Assembly (NCBI GenBank): GCA_965238045.1
Contig: CBDEGU010000011.1
Location: 248,001-312,000 of the forward strand
Source: CBDEGU01 sp965238045
GTDB lineage: Bacteria; Acidobacteriota; Terriglobia; Bryobacterales; UBA6623
Length of the DNA stretch: 64,000 bases
Reading direction: 5' to 3'
Shown here piece after piece: positions 63,677 through 64,000 of the stretch. The position numbers and the translations under genes were made by a program. The notes below the pieces were generated by a model. It did no database searches, had not been told where the DNA came from, and worked only from the letters and a program-made list of their open reading frames with translations. How positions within the stretch are numbered: position 1 is the stretch's first letter; the number at the start of each line of letters is the position of its first letter.

Positions 63677-64000
63677 TCACGCGCGGCCTCGTTCCTCCTT
63701 CGCCATCTCGTAGAGCGCCTTGATGTAGCCGAGGCTGTAGGCCCAGCCGGTCTTGCGATCCCCTACCATCGCCGGAACGTGGTCCGCGATCAGGATCCCA
63801 CGGAAATCGACATCCACCAGCGTGCGCATGAGCTGCTTCATGTCGGTGTAGCCGCCGTCAACGTAGGTTTCGACGAAATCCGGAATCGGCCCGCTGACGT
63901 TGCGGAAGTGAATTTTCCAGAGCTTGTCCATTTTGGCGAACTCGCGGGCGGCATCAAGGACGTTCTTGCCTGTGTGCGCGCCGCCTTCCATCCAGGTCCC
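63677..64000 (-). CDS. Mannonate dehydratase-like protein, C-terminal end, partial
   Basis: The gene leaves the window at the right edge; the visible 107 residues are the C-terminus. WKIHFRNVSGPIPDFVETYVDGGYTDMKQLMRTLVDVDFRGILIADHVPAMVGDR (His, Arg, Asp, His ligand pattern) and the end GYIKALYEMA match UxuA-type enzymes of hexuronate breakdown. The preceding codons give GTWMEGG, so the ATG at 63991 is internal, not the start. Uncertain whether it is a true mannonate dehydratase or a related TIM-barrel sugar dehydratase. Confidence 0.75.
   Translation of the reverse strand, partial: GTWMEGGAHTGKNVLDAAREFAKMDKLWKIHFRNVSGPIPDFVETYVDGGYTDMKQLMRTLVDVDFRGILIADHVPAMVGDRKTGWAYSLGYIKALYEMAKEERGRA

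Overview
The window is a GC-rich bacterial chromosome segment, most likely from an acidobacterium of the Bryobacterales/Solibacter group. The best lineage clue is the 1038-residue secreted protein at 7.7-10.8 kb. Its C-terminal ~230 residues look like the TIGR03437 domain, which is expanded in Solibacter-type genomes. The Tad pilus genes, the CxxxY-type CcmE, many secreted propeller proteins, DUF5658 and IS elements also fit. No rRNA, tRNA or CRISPR array was found.

Layout. (1) 1-7.36 kb (+): Tad/Flp pilus operon cpaB(partial)-cpaC-cpaE-cpaF-tadB-tadC. tadC is split by a complete IS1595-family element with an 8-bp target duplication; removing the element and one duplicate restores the frame exactly. 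(2) 7.7-11.6 kb (+): a secreted TIGR03437 protein and an outer-membrane barrel. (3) 11.9-17.8 kb (+): cytochrome c maturation cluster ccmE-ccmF-ccmH-small protein-large membrane-anchored protein-ccmA-ccmB, with unusual heme/thiol motifs and no ccmC or ccmG. (4) 17.9-20.1 kb (-): a membrane protein, then an ECF sigma factor and its zinc-finger anti-sigma factor. (5) 20.1-21.3 kb: an IS630-family element whose end carries an ATG in frame with the sigma factor. (6) 21.4-30.3 kb (-): an exopolysaccharide/capsule locus: UpxY/NusG-like antiterminator, Wzc-like protein, Wzx-like flippase, arabinose-5-phosphate isomerase and two glycosyltransferases. (7) 30.9-38.9 kb: M50 protease, Tat-exported SMP-30-like protein, a TolB-propeller/CehA-type fusion, an MltD-like lytic transglycosylase with six LysM repeats and a small zinc-ribbon protein. 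Two copies of a 29-bp repeat lie upstream of the last two genes.

(8) 39-49.3 kb, mostly (-): a 1415-residue diheme alpha-toroid/HEAT protein, an unknown small protein, a receiver-histidine kinase and a three-gene catabolic cluster (Tat protein, enolase-superfamily enzyme, dimethylformamidase-like protein). (9) 49.7-55.4 kb: an Hfq-like protein with long tails, a hotdog thioesterase, a truncated hicA, a PQQ-type propeller, an alpha/beta hydrolase and a ceramidase-like enzyme. (10) 55.4-64 kb, mostly (-): an SGNH-TPR gene broken by one missing base, a DUF5658 protein, an AlaC-like aminotransferase, a PAS-GGDEF protein, alanine dehydrogenase and the C-terminal end of a mannonate-dehydratase-like gene.

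Functionally the region is rich in cell-surface and secretion functions (pilus, polysaccharide, envelope remodelling, secreted enzymes) plus heme-protein assembly. The Ccm cluster could mature the diheme protein at 39-43 kb. Several loci are decaying or recently rearranged: tadC, hicA, the SGNH-TPR gene and the sigma-factor promoter.
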